Shown here: one piece after another, positions 1-8,846 of the stretch | Position numbering within the stretch: position 1 is the first letter of the stretch | Layout: every line of letters begins with the position of its first letter | Source of the DNA: Acidimicrobiaceae bacterium | GTDB taxonomy: Bacteria > Actinomycetota > Acidimicrobiia > Acidimicrobiales > MedAcidi-G1 | Direction of reading: 5' to 3' | Assembly (NCBI GenBank): GCA_002717365.1 | Contig: PBDJ01000022.1 | Location: 1 to 52,697 of the forward strand | DNA length: 52,697 nucleotides | Position numbers and translations under genes: made by a program | Notes under the pieces: generated by a model | The model's database searches: none | What the model saw: only the letters and a program-made list of their open reading frames with translations | What the model was told of the DNA's origin: nothing

Positions 1-704
1 GGAGGGTGATAAATCAGGTCCACGGCAACTGTTCCGACAGCCACTGATTCAGGGTCCACGGGCAGGGCCCCGTCTTCGATCATCCCTACCGAAGTGGCGT
101 TGACCACCAGGTCAGCGGCAGCGACTGTGTCGAACAGTTCGTCAAATCCGACCACTCGGCCGACCGGGCCAGCCAGGCCTGCGGCCACCTCGGCCCGAGA
201 CGCCGTACGGTTGACTACCGCCACCTCGGCCGCCCCGGCTCTAGCCAGGGCCAGAACTACTGCGCGTGCCGCTCCCCCGGCCCCTAGGACCACTGTGTTC
301 CGGCCCGTCGGGTCAAAGTCGGAGTCATGACGTAGACCGTCGAGGAACCCGTCTCCGTCAGTGTTGTGACCAACTAGGCGGTCTCCCTCAACCACCACGC
401 AGTTCACGGCGTCAAGCACTTCTGCTTGTTCGGTCCGGTGATCTACAGCGGCAGCCACAGCCGCCTTGTGAGGCATGGTCACCGAGAGCCCGGCCAGACC
501 CAGGGCCCGTACGGCATCCAACGCCTCGCCGGACTGACCCTCGGCTACCTCCAAGGCCATGAAGTGCCAGTCCAGCCCAGCCTCTACAAACGCCGCGTTC
601 AGAAGGGTTGGCGACAGGGAATGTCGCACCGGCGCGCCGATCACGGCTGCTAGGCGCGTCTCCCCAGAGATCGGTGGTCGTCGGTCGTCAGTCAGGTCAC
701 CCAC
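1..704 (-). CDS. aroE: Shikimate dehydrogenase (C-terminus beyond window edge)
   Basis: Reduces 3-dehydroshikimate to shikimate with NADPH in the cytoplasmic shikimate pathway. About 234 codons are visible. They carry the substrate loop HSLSP (residues 28-32), SVTMPHK with the catalytic lysine at about residue 80, NTDGDG with the paired catalytic Asp at about 116, the nucleotide-binding loop GAGGAARA at 141-148, then NRT and NATSVGM. The reading frame is still open at the left edge, so roughly the last 40-60 residues are missing. The GTG start at 704 has AAGGA about 9 nt upstream and overlaps the mltG stop by 8 bp. It is the last visible gene of the alaS-ruvX-mltG-aroE unit. M. tuberculosis has the same neighbour order. 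Confidence 0.93.
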   Translation of the reverse strand, partial: MGDLTDDRRPPISGETRLAAVIGAPVRHSLSPTLLNAAFVEAGLDWHFMALEVAEGQSGEALDAVRALGLAGLSVTMPHKAAVAAAVDHRTEQAEVLDAVNCVVVEGDRLVGHNTDGDGFLDGLRHDSDFDPTGRNTVVLGAGGAARAVVLALARAGAAEVAVVNRTASRAEVAAGLAGPVGRVVGFDELFDTVAAADLVVNATSVGMIEDGALPVDPESVAVGTVAVDLIYHP

Positions 705-1923
705 AACCCAGATCCTTCTGTATGCAGACCCGTCGGGCCACCTCAAATTCGGATGCCGTCACAGCAAACGTATGTGCCCCCGGAATGCCGCCCTCGTCGG
801 TACGGACGTAGTACATCCACGGACCGGGTTCCGGCGTCACGGCAGCTTCCAGAGAGGCCCGCCCAGGAGCCGATATGGGCGTGGGTGGTAGACCTACCAC
901 CACCCGGGTGTTCCACAGCGAGACAACATTCAGGTCTGTCTCGTCCATGGCCTCGCCGGCTGTCTTACCCACCGCGTACCGGGTAGAAGCGTCGATGCCA
1001 AGACGCCATCCGGAGGTCAGCCGGTTGTGAATAACCCGGCTGATCCGGGGCCGGTCCACGTCCAGCAAGGCCTCCTCCTCGATGAGGGAGGCCAAGATCA
1101 CTGCCTCGTACGGGGTCAAGCCCACGGCAGCAGCCCGGGCCTCCAGGTCCAACTCGTCGACGACCCGCAGGAACTGCTGGTGCATCCGGACCACCAACCC
1201 CAACTCGTCGCTGACCGTGGCCTCGTCCAACTGGTAGGTGTCGGGGAACAACAGCCCTTCGACCAGCCGGTACGAGAGTCGGCGAGGGTAGTGCAACCAG
1301 GCCAGCCGGTCACTGGTCAGGGCGACCCTCAGTTCCTCCTCCTCGAATAGCGGCATGTCGCGAAGCAGCCGGGTCACCATCTGCTCCAAAGTCAGGCCTT
1401 CGGGAACTGTCACCCGGATGACCTCCTCGGGTAGAGGTCCGAGGTTCAAGAGGTCCACCGTGGCCTCGAACGACAGGTGTTCCTGCAACACGTAATCGCC
1501 GGCCTGGAACGAGTACTCCACCCCGGGCTCACAGTCGATGAGCCACCGGATGCCCATCGGACACCGCATCCACTGGCGAAACATGGCCGGGTTGTCGATC
1601 ACGTCCACGTAGCCCAAAGAGGCCACGACGTCGTTGGTGCTCCAACCTTCGACAATGGTGAACTCCACCTCGACCCCTGGCAGGTCGGAGGGCGTCATCT
1701 GGTCATTGACCCAGTCCATGAACATCCGGTAGCCGACCAGCAGCCCGATCAGGACCACGACGAGAACCAGACCCCAGCGGGGCAGGGGTCCGAGGGCCGA
1801 CCGGTGTCGCACCCAGCGCACGTCGGGTCGAATGGCCTCGTCGATCACCGGACCCGACGGGTGGGGATCGGTAAACGGTTCGGAACCAAAACCGGGCGGT
1901 CCTTCCCGTCCGTCGTCGCTCAC
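697..1923 (-). CDS. mltG: Endolytic murein transglycosylase MltG (YceG family)
   Basis: Membrane-anchored lytic transglycosylase that cleaves nascent peptidoglycan strands and helps end glycan polymerisation. The 408-residue protein has a cytoplasmic N-terminus of about 48 residues, one membrane segment (about 50-67), a LysM-like region and the YceG catalytic domain. The motif ASLIEEE contains the probable catalytic Glu at residue 282, followed by the conserved NRL and the GLPPTPISAPG and HTFA segments near the C-terminus. The start codon overlaps the ruvX stop by 4 bp and the stop overlaps aroE, so translation is probably coupled along the operon. The family assignment is firm; the enzymatic activity is inferred from the family. 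Confidence 0.93.
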   Translation of the reverse strand: MSDDGREGPPGFGSEPFTDPHPSGPVIDEAIRPDVRWVRHRSALGPLPRWGLVLVVVLIGLLVGYRMFMDWVNDQMTPSDLPGVEVEFTIVEGWSTNDVVASLGYVDVIDNPAMFRQWMRCPMGIRWLIDCEPGVEYSFQAGDYVLQEHLSFEATVDLLNLGPLPEEVIRVTVPEGLTLEQMVTRLLRDMPLFEEEELRVALTSDRLAWLHYPRRLSYRLVEGLLFPDTYQLDEATVSDELGLVVRMHQQFLRVVDELDLEARAAAVGLTPYEAVILASLIEEEALLDVDRPRISRVIHNRLTSGWRLGIDASTRYAVGKTAGEAMDETDLNVVSLWNTRVVVGLPPTPISAPGRASLEAAVTPEPGPWMYYVRTDEGGIPGAHTFAVTASEFEVARRVCIQKDLGCG

Positions 1924-2366
1924 CCGTCCTCCGTTCCCGACATCTCCCCGCCCGTCGCCCGACCGTCCAGCCAGGACTGGAGCATCACAGCGGCGGCCAC
2001 CATGTCGACCACCTTGCGCCGATCTGGGCCGCGCACATCCTGTTCGCGTAGCGAGCGTTCGGCAGTCACCGTGGTCAGGCGCTCATCGTAGGTCTCGACT
2101 GGAACGGACAGGAGGGCAGCCAGGTCGCCAGCCTCGGCGGTCATCGACCGGCCCATTGGTCCGAGTGTGCCGTCCAACGAGTATGGAATCCCGATCACTA
2201 CGACAGCGGCCTCCCACTCCTCGACGAGGGCGGAAACAGCCCGGTGGTCGGCCTTTCGATCCCCGGTTCGCTGGAGGACCTCGACCGGGGTGGCAACCCG
2301 CCCATCGCCGTCGCTTACCGCGACGCCGACGCGCTTCGAGCCAAGGTCGAGGCCGAGGGCCCGCAC
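1920..2366 (-). CDS. ruvX: Putative pre-16S rRNA nuclease / Holliday junction resolvase-like YqgF
   Basis: Small RNase H-fold nuclease (148 aa, usual length) implicated in 16S rRNA 5'-end maturation. The N-terminus GLDLGSKRVGVAVSD holds the first catalytic Asp (residue 7). DERLTT and the C-terminal DRRKVVDMVAAAVMLQ block carry the other conserved acidic residues. The GTG start lies 7 nt after the alaS stop without a clear ribosome site, so it is probably translated by coupling, and its stop overlaps mltG by 4 bp. The alaS-ruvX-mltG-aroE order is conserved in actinobacteria. Confidence 0.93.
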   Translation of the reverse strand: MRALGLDLGSKRVGVAVSDGDGRVATPVEVLQRTGDRKADHRAVSALVEEWEAAVVVIGIPYSLDGTLGPMGRSMTAEAGDLAALLSVPVETYDERLTTVTAERSLREQDVRGPDRRKVVDMVAAAVMLQSWLDGRATGGEMSGTEDG

Positions 2367-2373
2367 CGGTCGG

Positions 2374-4968
2374 TCAGCCGGCGTGGGCGGCGGCCCGTGC
2401 CTGTTCGAGGGCGTCGGCCAGATGCTCGGGGGCCTTGCCGCCCACCATCGTCACCTCGGGGTTGGAGCGACCGCCCCCACCAATGGTCTTGGCTGCGTCG
2501 ACCACCAGGACGCCGGCGTCCAACCCGCTGTCGGGAGCCACCGCGGCCACCAGGGCAGCCCCTCCGCCTTCGGGTGCCGTGCCCAGGATGGCGACCTGCA
2601 CGCCATCCCGGTCCCGGACGGCCATGGCCAGGTCGCGTAGTCCGTCGCGGTCAATGTCCTCAACCAGGATCGCTACTACACCGTCGTCAGCCGTGGCGGC
2701 CAACTCGTCAGCCCGTCCCAGCGCGACCCGGCGCTTCCACTCGTCCAGTTCGCGGCGAAGGGCCCGTACCTCATCGACCCGCTTCTGGACACCATCCAGT
2801 ACGTCGTCTACCGGAACACCGACCAGGTCGGCCACCCGGTCCAGGGCGGCCTCGGCGGCCCGGAGACGGTCGATAGGTGCTGTGCCGGTCACCGCCTCGA
2901 TTCGTCGGATGTTGGAGCCGATCGAACCCTCGGAGACAATCTTCAGCGGCCCGATGTCACCCAGGGCAGCAACGTGAGTCCCGCCACACAGTTCCGTGGA
3001 GTGAGGACCGGCTTCCAGCACGCGGACCGAGTCGCCGTACTTGTCGCCGAAGAAGGCGATAGCTCCCGCCTGCTCGGCCTCCTCCTTCGTTGCCTCGTAG
3101 TGACGGCATGCCGGGTTGGCCAGGACGTCGGCGTTGGCCAGGTCCTCCACGGCAACCACCTGCTCGGCAGTCAGGGCCTCGAAGTGGCTGAAGTCGAAGC
3201 GCAACCGATCGGGGCCGACATAGGAACCCTGTTGCTTGACGTGGTCGCCCAGGACCCGGCGGAGTGCCGAATGGAGGAGATGGGTACCGGTGTGGTTGCG
3301 GCGGATAGCGGCCCGACGGTCGGCGTCGATGGTGGCTCGGACCACACCGCCCACCTCCAGGGCCCCGTCCACCATCTCGACGTGGTGCTGGTGCAAGCCA
3401 TCGAGCGCCAGTGTGGTGTCCACCACTCTCGCAGTGCCGGACCCCGATACAAGCGTCCCGGTGTCGCCGATCTGGCCACCGGACTCGGCGTAGAACGGAG
3501 TGCGATCCAGCACGACCACTCCACTGTCGGAGAACAGGACCGTGGCGTCGGCCTCTTCCTCCTCGCGTCCCACGAACTCGGTGGGACCGTTGGAATCCAG
3601 CACCGCCCGGAGGTCGCCAGCAGTCGCCGTGTTCCCGGCCTCTTTGCGGGCCGCCCGGGCTCGCTGCTGCTGTTCGGCCATGGCGACCCGGAAGCCTTCC
3701 AGGTCGACCTCGACGCTCCGTTCGGCAGTGATCTCTTCGGTCAGCTCCAGGGGGAACCCGTAGGTGTCGTGCAGCTTGAAGGCCACGTCTCCGTCCAGCC
3801 GGCCGCCCTCTCCCACCCCGTCCAGGGCGGCGTCGAGGATGGCCAATCCGGTCCGTAGGGTCTCGCGGAACCGGGCTTCCTCGCGGTCCAGGACATCGCG
3901 TACGTAGGCGTGGTTGCGCTCTAGTTCCGGGTAGTCGGAACCCATGATGCCCACCACCGCGTCGACCAGTTCCGGCATGATCGAATCCTCTACACCGAGG
4001 AGCCAGGCGTGACGCACGGCCCTCCGAATGATGCGACGTAGCACGTAACCCCGGTCCTCGTTGCTGGGGAAAACGCCGTCGCTGATCAGGAAGGTGGACG
4101 ACCGGGCGTGGTCGGCCAGGATCCGTTGCGACACGTCGGTGCGATCTGACGATCCGTGGGGCACCCCGCTGAGTTCTCCGATCCGGCCCAACAGGCGGGA
4201 GAACTCGTCGGTCTCCCAGACTGAGTTGACGCCCTCCAGCACGCTGAGGATGCGCTCCAAGCCGGCTCCCGTGTCGATAGAGGGAGCAGGTAACGACGTC
4301 ATGGACCCGTCGTCGTGCTGCTCGAACTGCATGAACACGAGGTTCCAGATCTCGATGAACCGTTCGTCGCCGCCGTAGGCGGGACCCCCGTCTTCGCCGA
4401 AGTCCGGGCCCTTGTCCCAGAAGATCTCCGAGCAGGGCCCGCACGGGCCGGTGTCGGCCATTCTCCAGTAGTTCTCTTCGTCCAGGCGTTGGATCCGTTC
4501 GGCAGGCACCCCCACCTCGTCGCGCCAGATGGCCTCGGCTTCGTCATCGCTGACGTGGACGGTGATCCACAGCCGCTCCGGGTCGAGACCCAGGTTGGCC
4601 GTCACGAACTCCCAGGCGAAGGCGCAGGCCTCGGACTTGAAGTAGTCGCCGAAGCTGAAGTTGCCCAGCATCTCGAAGAAGGTCAGGTGGCGGCTGGTGC
4701 GGCCTACTTCGTCGAGGTCGTTGTGCTTTCCTCCGGCCCGGACGCACTTCTGGACGGTGACGGCCCGGGGCCATGGGGCCGGCTGCTCACCTACGAAATA
4801 CGGCTTGAACGGGACCATACCGGCCACCGTGAACAGCAGTGTCGGATCGTGCGGAATCAGACTGCCCGAAGCCTCGTGGTGGTGACCGTGCCCCCCAAAG
4901 AAGTCGACGAAGGCGCGCCGCACCCCGTTGGCGGTCGACAGGAGTTCCGGATCGGACGCGGTAGCCAT
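2374..4968 (-). CDS. alaS: Alanyl-tRNA synthetase
   Basis: Charges tRNA-Ala and edits mischarged Ser/Gly. At 864 aa it has the full family length. In order it has the class II catalytic core (FTVAGMVPFKPYF, and CVRAGGKHNDLDEVG then RHLTFFEMLGNFSFGDYFK), the tRNA-recognition helical region, the editing domain with zinc-site HTGTH and the downstream CGGTH, and a C-terminal oligomerisation domain rich in Gly near the end. It is the first gene of its operon. The ATG sits 9 nt after a TAGGCT -10 box with no Shine-Dalgarno, suggesting a leaderless or nearly leaderless mRNA. Confidence 0.97.
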   Translation of the reverse strand: MATASDPELLSTANGVRRAFVDFFGGHGHHHEASGSLIPHDPTLLFTVAGMVPFKPYFVGEQPAPWPRAVTVQKCVRAGGKHNDLDEVGRTSRHLTFFEMLGNFSFGDYFKSEACAFAWEFVTANLGLDPERLWITVHVSDDEAEAIWRDEVGVPAERIQRLDEENYWRMADTGPCGPCSEIFWDKGPDFGEDGGPAYGGDERFIEIWNLVFMQFEQHDDGSMTSLPAPSIDTGAGLERILSVLEGVNSVWETDEFSRLLGRIGELSGVPHGSSDRTDVSQRILADHARSSTFLISDGVFPSNEDRGYVLRRIIRRAVRHAWLLGVEDSIMPELVDAVVGIMGSDYPELERNHAYVRDVLDREEARFRETLRTGLAILDAALDGVGEGGRLDGDVAFKLHDTYGFPLELTEEITAERSVEVDLEGFRVAMAEQQQRARAARKEAGNTATAGDLRAVLDSNGPTEFVGREEEEADATVLFSDSGVVVLDRTPFYAESGGQIGDTGTLVSGSGTARVVDTTLALDGLHQHHVEMVDGALEVGGVVRATIDADRRAAIRRNHTGTHLLHSALRRVLGDHVKQQGSYVGPDRLRFDFSHFEALTAEQVVAVEDLANADVLANPACRHYEATKEEAEQAGAIAFFGDKYGDSVRVLEAGPHSTELCGGTHVAALGDIGPLKIVSEGSIGSNIRRIEAVTGTAPIDRLRAAEAALDRVADLVGVPVDDVLDGVQKRVDEVRALRRELDEWKRRVALGRADELAATADDGVVAILVEDIDRDGLRDLAMAVRDRDGVQVAILGTAPEGGGAALVAAVAPDSGLDAGVLVVDAAKTIGGGGRSNPEVTMVGGKAPEHLADALEQARAAAHAG

Positions 4969-4977
4969 AGTCCGTCC

Positions 4978-4983
4978 AGCCTA
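4978..4983 (-). promoter_or_regulatory. -10 box of predicted leaderless alaS promoter
   Basis: TAGGCT (TANNNT) ends 9 nt before the alaS ATG. The gap is too short for a 5' leader, and no ribosome-binding site is present. No convincing -35 element was seen. Same arrangement and same hexamer as upstream of queA. Confidence 0.55.
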
Positions 4984-5022
4984 GAGACCGGGCGGCGGGT
5001 TGACGGACCGCGACGGGACCGG

Positions 5023-5310
5023 TCAGCCCACCGACCGGAAGGGACGGTGGCGACGCCGGGCGCCGTACTCGTGGTCCAAGGTGTGGCGTGTCCGACGGAC
5101 CTCATCACGTCCATCACGGGTGGCGTCGGTGACCTCTCCGGCAATTCGACGGACACTGCTCAACATGTCCGTCCCCCGGTTGGCCACCTCCCGGCGCAGG
5201 TGTTCCGGCGTGTAGCGCTCCACGCCGCGACGAATCCGACGCCGAAGCCACGCAGCGGTCGCCGTACCAACAAGCCAACCTCCAAGCAACCAGACCAGGC
5301 GCCTTCGCAT
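5023..5310 (-). CDS. Small membrane-anchored protein upstream of alaS (DUF6167-like)
   Basis: A 95-residue protein with one N-terminal hydrophobic segment (about residues 5-21) followed by a very basic, mostly helical tail containing YTPEHLRREVANRG. Length, topology and position between a DUF948 protein and alaS match the small DUF6167-type proteins found at this place in other actinobacteria; that match is by context and a short motif only. The ATG shares one base with the stop of the DUF948 gene (TGATG), so the two are co-translated. Function unknown. Confidence 0.6.
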   Translation of the reverse strand: MRRRLVWLLGGWLVGTATAAWLRRRIRRGVERYTPEHLRREVANRGTDMLSSVRRIAGEVTDATRDGRDEVRRTRHTLDHEYGARRRHRPFRSVG

Positions 5311-5747
5311 CAGGCCACCCCGCCCCGACGCCGGCCACGCCGCAACTCCACCGCACCGGCCTCCACGACGGCGTCACCCGACCCGGTGGCCAGCGGGCCG
5401 CCCCTGAGTCGGCGAACGAACCGGCCAATGCCGGCCGAGACGGCGGCCGCCCCGATGAGGGGCGGCGAGAAGGCTCGGTAGGTGAGCCGGGATGCGGCGT
5501 CCACGGTGGTCGAGATGCTCTCGGCGGTATCCAGCAGTTCGTCGACCCGGCCTAACCCGGTGGTGGCGTGGTCCACGGCTTCCCGGAGGTCAACCACCAG
5601 GGGAATGGTCTGCTCCCGGAGTATGTCCACCGTCTCGCGCAGGGACCGCAGGGTCCGCACCAGGGAGGACACGGCAACCACCAGCACGACCACAGCGACC
5701 AGACACACCGCGGCGATCAACACCGCTGCCACGTCACCTGCTCCCAT
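5310..5747 (-). CDS. DUF948 domain membrane protein
   Basis: 145 residues beginning MGAGDVAAVL, with one N-terminal transmembrane segment (about 6-28). A coiled-coil-like stretch follows (SLRETVDILREQTIPLVVDLREAVDHATTGLGRVDELLDTAESIS), then a short second hydrophobic patch and a basic tail. This is the DUF948 pattern, a family usually found near alaS in Gram-positive bacteria. The ATG at 5747 lies inside the last codons of rarA (14 bp overlap), so it is downstream in the rarA operon. An in-frame extension further upstream is possible but would only be an out-of-frame reading of rarA. Function unknown. Confidence 0.72.
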   Translation of the reverse strand: MGAGDVAAVLIAAVCLVAVVVLVVAVSSLVRTLRSLRETVDILREQTIPLVVDLREAVDHATTGLGRVDELLDTAESISTTVDAASRLTYRAFSPPLIGAAAVSAGIGRFVRRLRGGPLATGSGDAVVEAGAVELRRGRRRGGVA

Positions 5748-7056
5748 CGTGTTCCACTCCCCCGTCGGCCCGGCGGCGGTCGGCCATCCGCTCGGCCACC
5801 TCGCTCTCCGCTCCGTGCGGTGACGGATCGTAGTAGACGTTGCCCTCCACCTCGTCTGGCCGGTAGCGCTGGTCCACCCACCCGGCAGGGTCGTCATGGG
5901 GGTACCGGTAGCCGTCGCCGTGGCCCAACTGGGCCGCCCCCCGGTAATGGGCGTCGCGGAGGTGCATCGGCACCTTACCGACGCCCGACGCGCGAGCATC
6001 AACCCCGGCACGGTCCAAAGCCATGGTGACCCGGTTGGACTTGGGAGCCGTGGCCAGGTGCACCACGGCCTGAGCCAGGTTCAACCCGGCCTCGGGCAGG
6101 CCGACGAACTCGACGGCCCGAGCCGCGGCATCAGCCACCACGAGGGATGTTGGGTCAGCCATGCCAACATCCTCGCTGGCCAGAATGACCAGGCGGCGGG
6201 CGATGAACCTGGCGTCCTCACCGGCGTCCAGCATCCGGGCCAGCCAGTAGAGGCCGGCGTCAACGTCGGAGCCGCGGATGCTCTTGATGAAGGCACTAAT
6301 GACGTCGAAATGCTCGTCGCGGCCGTAGCGCAGAGCCTTGGTGCCCAATGCCGCCTCGGCGTCGACCATCAACACCCGGTCACCGCCTCGTCCGACAGCC
6401 AGTGCAGCGGCCACCTCCAAGCTGGTAAGGGCGTGGCGACCGTCGCCGGCGGACCGGTCCACCAGTAGGTCCAGGGCGTCGTCGTCGGCCGCCACCTCCT
6501 CGGCGACTAGGCCCCGCTCCAGCAGAGACCGCACAGCCTCCGACCCCAGGGGTTCAAGTCGAAACAAGGTAGACCGAGACATCAGCGGGGCGTTGACCTC
6601 GAAGAACGGGTTCTCGGTGGTGGCTCCGATTAGGACCAGTAGGCCCGACTCCACCGACGGGAGCAGGGCGTCCTGCTGGGCCTTGTTGAACCGGTGCACC
6701 TCGTCCAAGAACAGAATGGTTCCCACGTCGCTTTCGCCCAGCCGGGTCTGAGCTCGAGCCACCAGCTCCCGGACATCCTTGACGCTGGCGCTGACCGCTG
6801 AGAGTTCAGTGAACTCCGCCGCCGTAACCCGGGCGATCAGTCGGGCCACGGTGGTCTTTCCGGTGCCTGGTGGCCCCCACAGGATCACCGACGAGAGGCG
6901 GTCGCCCTCGATGAGCCGTCGGAGCGGACGGTCTGGGCCCAACAGGTGTTCTTGGCCGACGACGTCGTCCAAGCGGGTGGGACGAAGGCGGTCGGCCAGC
7001 GGGGCACGTCTAGCCAGGCGCTCCTGGGCGGCACTGGCGAACAAGTCTCCGGACAC
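5734..7056 (-). CDS. rarA: Replication-associated recombination protein RarA (MgsA) AAA+ ATPase
   Basis: Clamp-loader-like AAA+ ATPase that acts at stalled replication forks. The 440-residue protein starts near RPTRLDDVVGQEHLLG, has Walker A GPPGTGKT (61-68), Walker B FLDEVHRF, sensor 1 GATTENP, and the C-terminal RarA tetramerisation region (SDVDAGLYWLARMLDAGED, ARRLVILASEDVG, YRYPHD). It uses a GTG start 7 nt after a TAACGT -10 box, so it appears to be translated from a leaderless mRNA. It heads a unit with the DUF948 and DUF6167-like genes. Mtb carries a homologue in the equivalent position near alaS. Confidence 0.94.
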   Translation of the reverse strand: MSGDLFASAAQERLARRAPLADRLRPTRLDDVVGQEHLLGPDRPLRRLIEGDRLSSVILWGPPGTGKTTVARLIARVTAAEFTELSAVSASVKDVRELVARAQTRLGESDVGTILFLDEVHRFNKAQQDALLPSVESGLLVLIGATTENPFFEVNAPLMSRSTLFRLEPLGSEAVRSLLERGLVAEEVAADDDALDLLVDRSAGDGRHALTSLEVAAALAVGRGGDRVLMVDAEAALGTKALRYGRDEHFDVISAFIKSIRGSDVDAGLYWLARMLDAGEDARFIARRLVILASEDVGMADPTSLVVADAAARAVEFVGLPEAGLNLAQAVVHLATAPKSNRVTMALDRAGVDARASGVGKVPMHLRDAHYRGAAQLGHGDGYRYPHDDPAGWVDQRYRPDEVEGNVYYDPSPHGAESEVAERMADRRRADGGVEHDGSR

Positions 7057-7063
7057 GTAGTCG

Positions 7064-7069
7064 ACGTTA
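7064..7069 (-). promoter_or_regulatory. -10 box of predicted leaderless rarA promoter
   Basis: TAACGT ends 7 nt before the rarA GTG; no ribosome-binding site lies between them. Confidence 0.55.
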
Positions 7070-7106
7070 CCCCTCGGCCCGTCGACGTAGACCGGCGGTG
7101 CTGGCC

Positions 7107-8846
7107 CTAGTCAGTGGGCGGCAGGATCCGCAGGCCCAACTCAGTGAGATGGTGCTCGTCGATCCGGGCCGGAGCATTGGTCAACGGATCGGCACCCGAC
7201 TGGGTCTTCGGATAAGCGATGACCTCGCGGATATTCTCCTCGCCGGCCAAGATGGCCGTCAGGCGGTCCATACCGAAAGCGAACCCGGCGTGGGGCGGCG
7301 CCCCGTAGCGGAAGGCATCGAGCAGGAACCCGAACTTGGTCTGGGCCTCCTCAGCACCAATCCCTAGGACAGCAAAGATCTGCTCCTGGATTTCCCGCCG
7401 GTGGATTCGCACGCTTCCCGAGCCCAGTTCCCACCCGTTCAGAACGAGGTCGTAGGCCCGGGACCGGACGTCGAGCAGGTCGCCACGTTCCAGAGCGTCG
7501 AGGTCCTCCTCGTGGGGCATGGTAAACGGATGGTGGGCTGGAATCGGGTTCCCCGTGTCGTCTAGGCCCTCGAATAGTGGAAAGTCCACCACCCACAGGA
7601 AGTGCAGGCCGCCCTCGGTAACTGGCGGGCGCCCCAGTTCCAGGCGGACCAAGCCCAGAACGTGGCGGACGGTGTGGCGCTCGTCAGCCACGATGAGGAG
7701 TAGGTCACCGATCTCGGCCTCCAGGGTGGAACGCAGGGCTCCCATCTCCTCGTCGGACAGGAACTTGGCCACTGGAGAATTGATGCCGTCGTCCTCCACC
7801 TTCATCCAGACCAGGCCTTTGGCTCCCCACTGCTTGCACTGCTCGGTCAGGTCGTCCAGACGGTTCCGGGACAGGTCGGCGCCACCCGGCACCCGAATGC
7901 CCTTCACGCAGGGAGCCTGGAAGGCCCGGAAACCGGTGTCGGCGAACACCTCGGTCAGTTCAACCAGCTCCATGCCGAACCGGATGTCAGGCTTGTCGGA
8001 TCCAAAGCGCTCCATGGCCTCATCCCACGACATCCGGGGGATCTCTCCCGGGCGCTCGCCGGTAACCGCTTCGGTGGCCGACGAGACAGCATGCGAAATG
8101 AAGGCCAGCACGTCATCCTGGGAGACGAAACTGGCCTCAGCGTCGAGCTGCATGAACTCGAACTGGCGGTCGGCCCGGAGGTCCTCATCACGCAGGCAGC
8201 GGGCGATCTGGTAGTAGCGGTCCACCCCGCCAACCATGCAGAGTTGTTTGAAGATCTGCGGACTCTGAGGCAGGGCGTAGAAGGAACCCGGTTCCTTACG
8301 AGACGGGACCACGAAGTCGCGTGCGCCCTCGGGCGTACTGGCGATCAGCATCGGGGTCTCAACTTCGACGAACCCCTGCTCCTCCATGGCTTGGCGGATC
8401 GCGCTGTTCACCCGGGCCCGGACCTCCAAGTTGCGCTGCATCCGGGGCCGACGCAGGTCCACGTACCGGTGGCGGAGCCGCACCACCTCGTCCACGTCTA
8501 TGCGGTCGTCCAGGGGGAAGGGTGGTGGCTCAGCAGTCGACAGGACGGTCACGTCGGTGGTATCGACCTCCACGGCGCCGGTGGCCAGGCCGTCGTTGGC
8601 AGTGTCGGCTGGGCGCTCGCGCACCGTTCCGGTGACCTGCAGGACGTACTCGCTGCGCAGGTCGTGGGCTCCGTCGATGACCAACTGCACTACTCCGCTG
8701 CGGTCCCGTAAGTCGACGAAAGCCAGGTGCTCGCCGTGTTCCCGGCGCCGGTCAACCCAGCCGCAGAGGGTGACCTGGCGGCCCACGTCGCCAACCCGTA
8801 GGTCGCCGCAGCGGTCGGTTCGTAGGGAGGTGGAGTAGTCGGTCAA
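7107..8846 (-). CDS. aspS: Aspartyl-tRNA synthetase (bacterial type)
   Basis: Class IIb aminoacyl-tRNA synthetase, 579 aa, the usual bacterial length. It has the N-terminal OB-fold anticodon domain (DLRVGDVGRQVTLCGWVDRRREHG), motif 2 region (YQIARCLRDEDLRADRQFEF), the inserted GAD domain and motif 3 (GFAFGMDRLTAILAG), ending with the AYPKTQSGADPLTNAP signature. The start is TTG within TTGA, overlapping the hisS stop by 4 bp, so it is translationally coupled to hisS. Whether it also charges tRNA-Asn (non-discriminating type, as in many actinobacteria) cannot be decided here. Confidence 0.96.
   Translation of the reverse strand: MTDYSTSLRTDRCGDLRVGDVGRQVTLCGWVDRRREHGEHLAFVDLRDRSGVVQLVIDGAHDLRSEYVLQVTGTVRERPADTANDGLATGAVEVDTTDVTVLSTAEPPPFPLDDRIDVDEVVRLRHRYVDLRRPRMQRNLEVRARVNSAIRQAMEEQGFVEVETPMLIASTPEGARDFVVPSRKEPGSFYALPQSPQIFKQLCMVGGVDRYYQIARCLRDEDLRADRQFEFMQLDAEASFVSQDDVLAFISHAVSSATEAVTGERPGEIPRMSWDEAMERFGSDKPDIRFGMELVELTEVFADTGFRAFQAPCVKGIRVPGGADLSRNRLDDLTEQCKQWGAKGLVWMKVEDDGINSPVAKFLSDEEMGALRSTLEAEIGDLLLIVADERHTVRHVLGLVRLELGRPPVTEGGLHFLWVVDFPLFEGLDDTGNPIPAHHPFTMPHEEDLDALERGDLLDVRSRAYDLVLNGWELGSGSVRIHRREIQEQIFAVLGIGAEEAQTKFGFLLDAFRYGAPPHAGFAFGMDRLTAILAGEENIREVIAYPKTQSGADPLTNAPARIDEHHLTELGLRILPPTD

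Noticed and set aside
1832-2977. Long plus-strand open frame opposite ruvX and alaS
   Set aside because: Arg/Pro/Ser-rich composition with no domain; it is the antisense of recognised genes in GC-rich DNA.
2957-4444. Long minus-strand open frame inside alaS
   Set aside because: Alternative frame of alaS with Arg/Gly/Pro bias and no recognisable family.
4315-5481. Long plus-strand open frame opposite alaS and the small membrane genes
   Set aside because: Antisense of supported genes; no promoter, ribosome site or domain.
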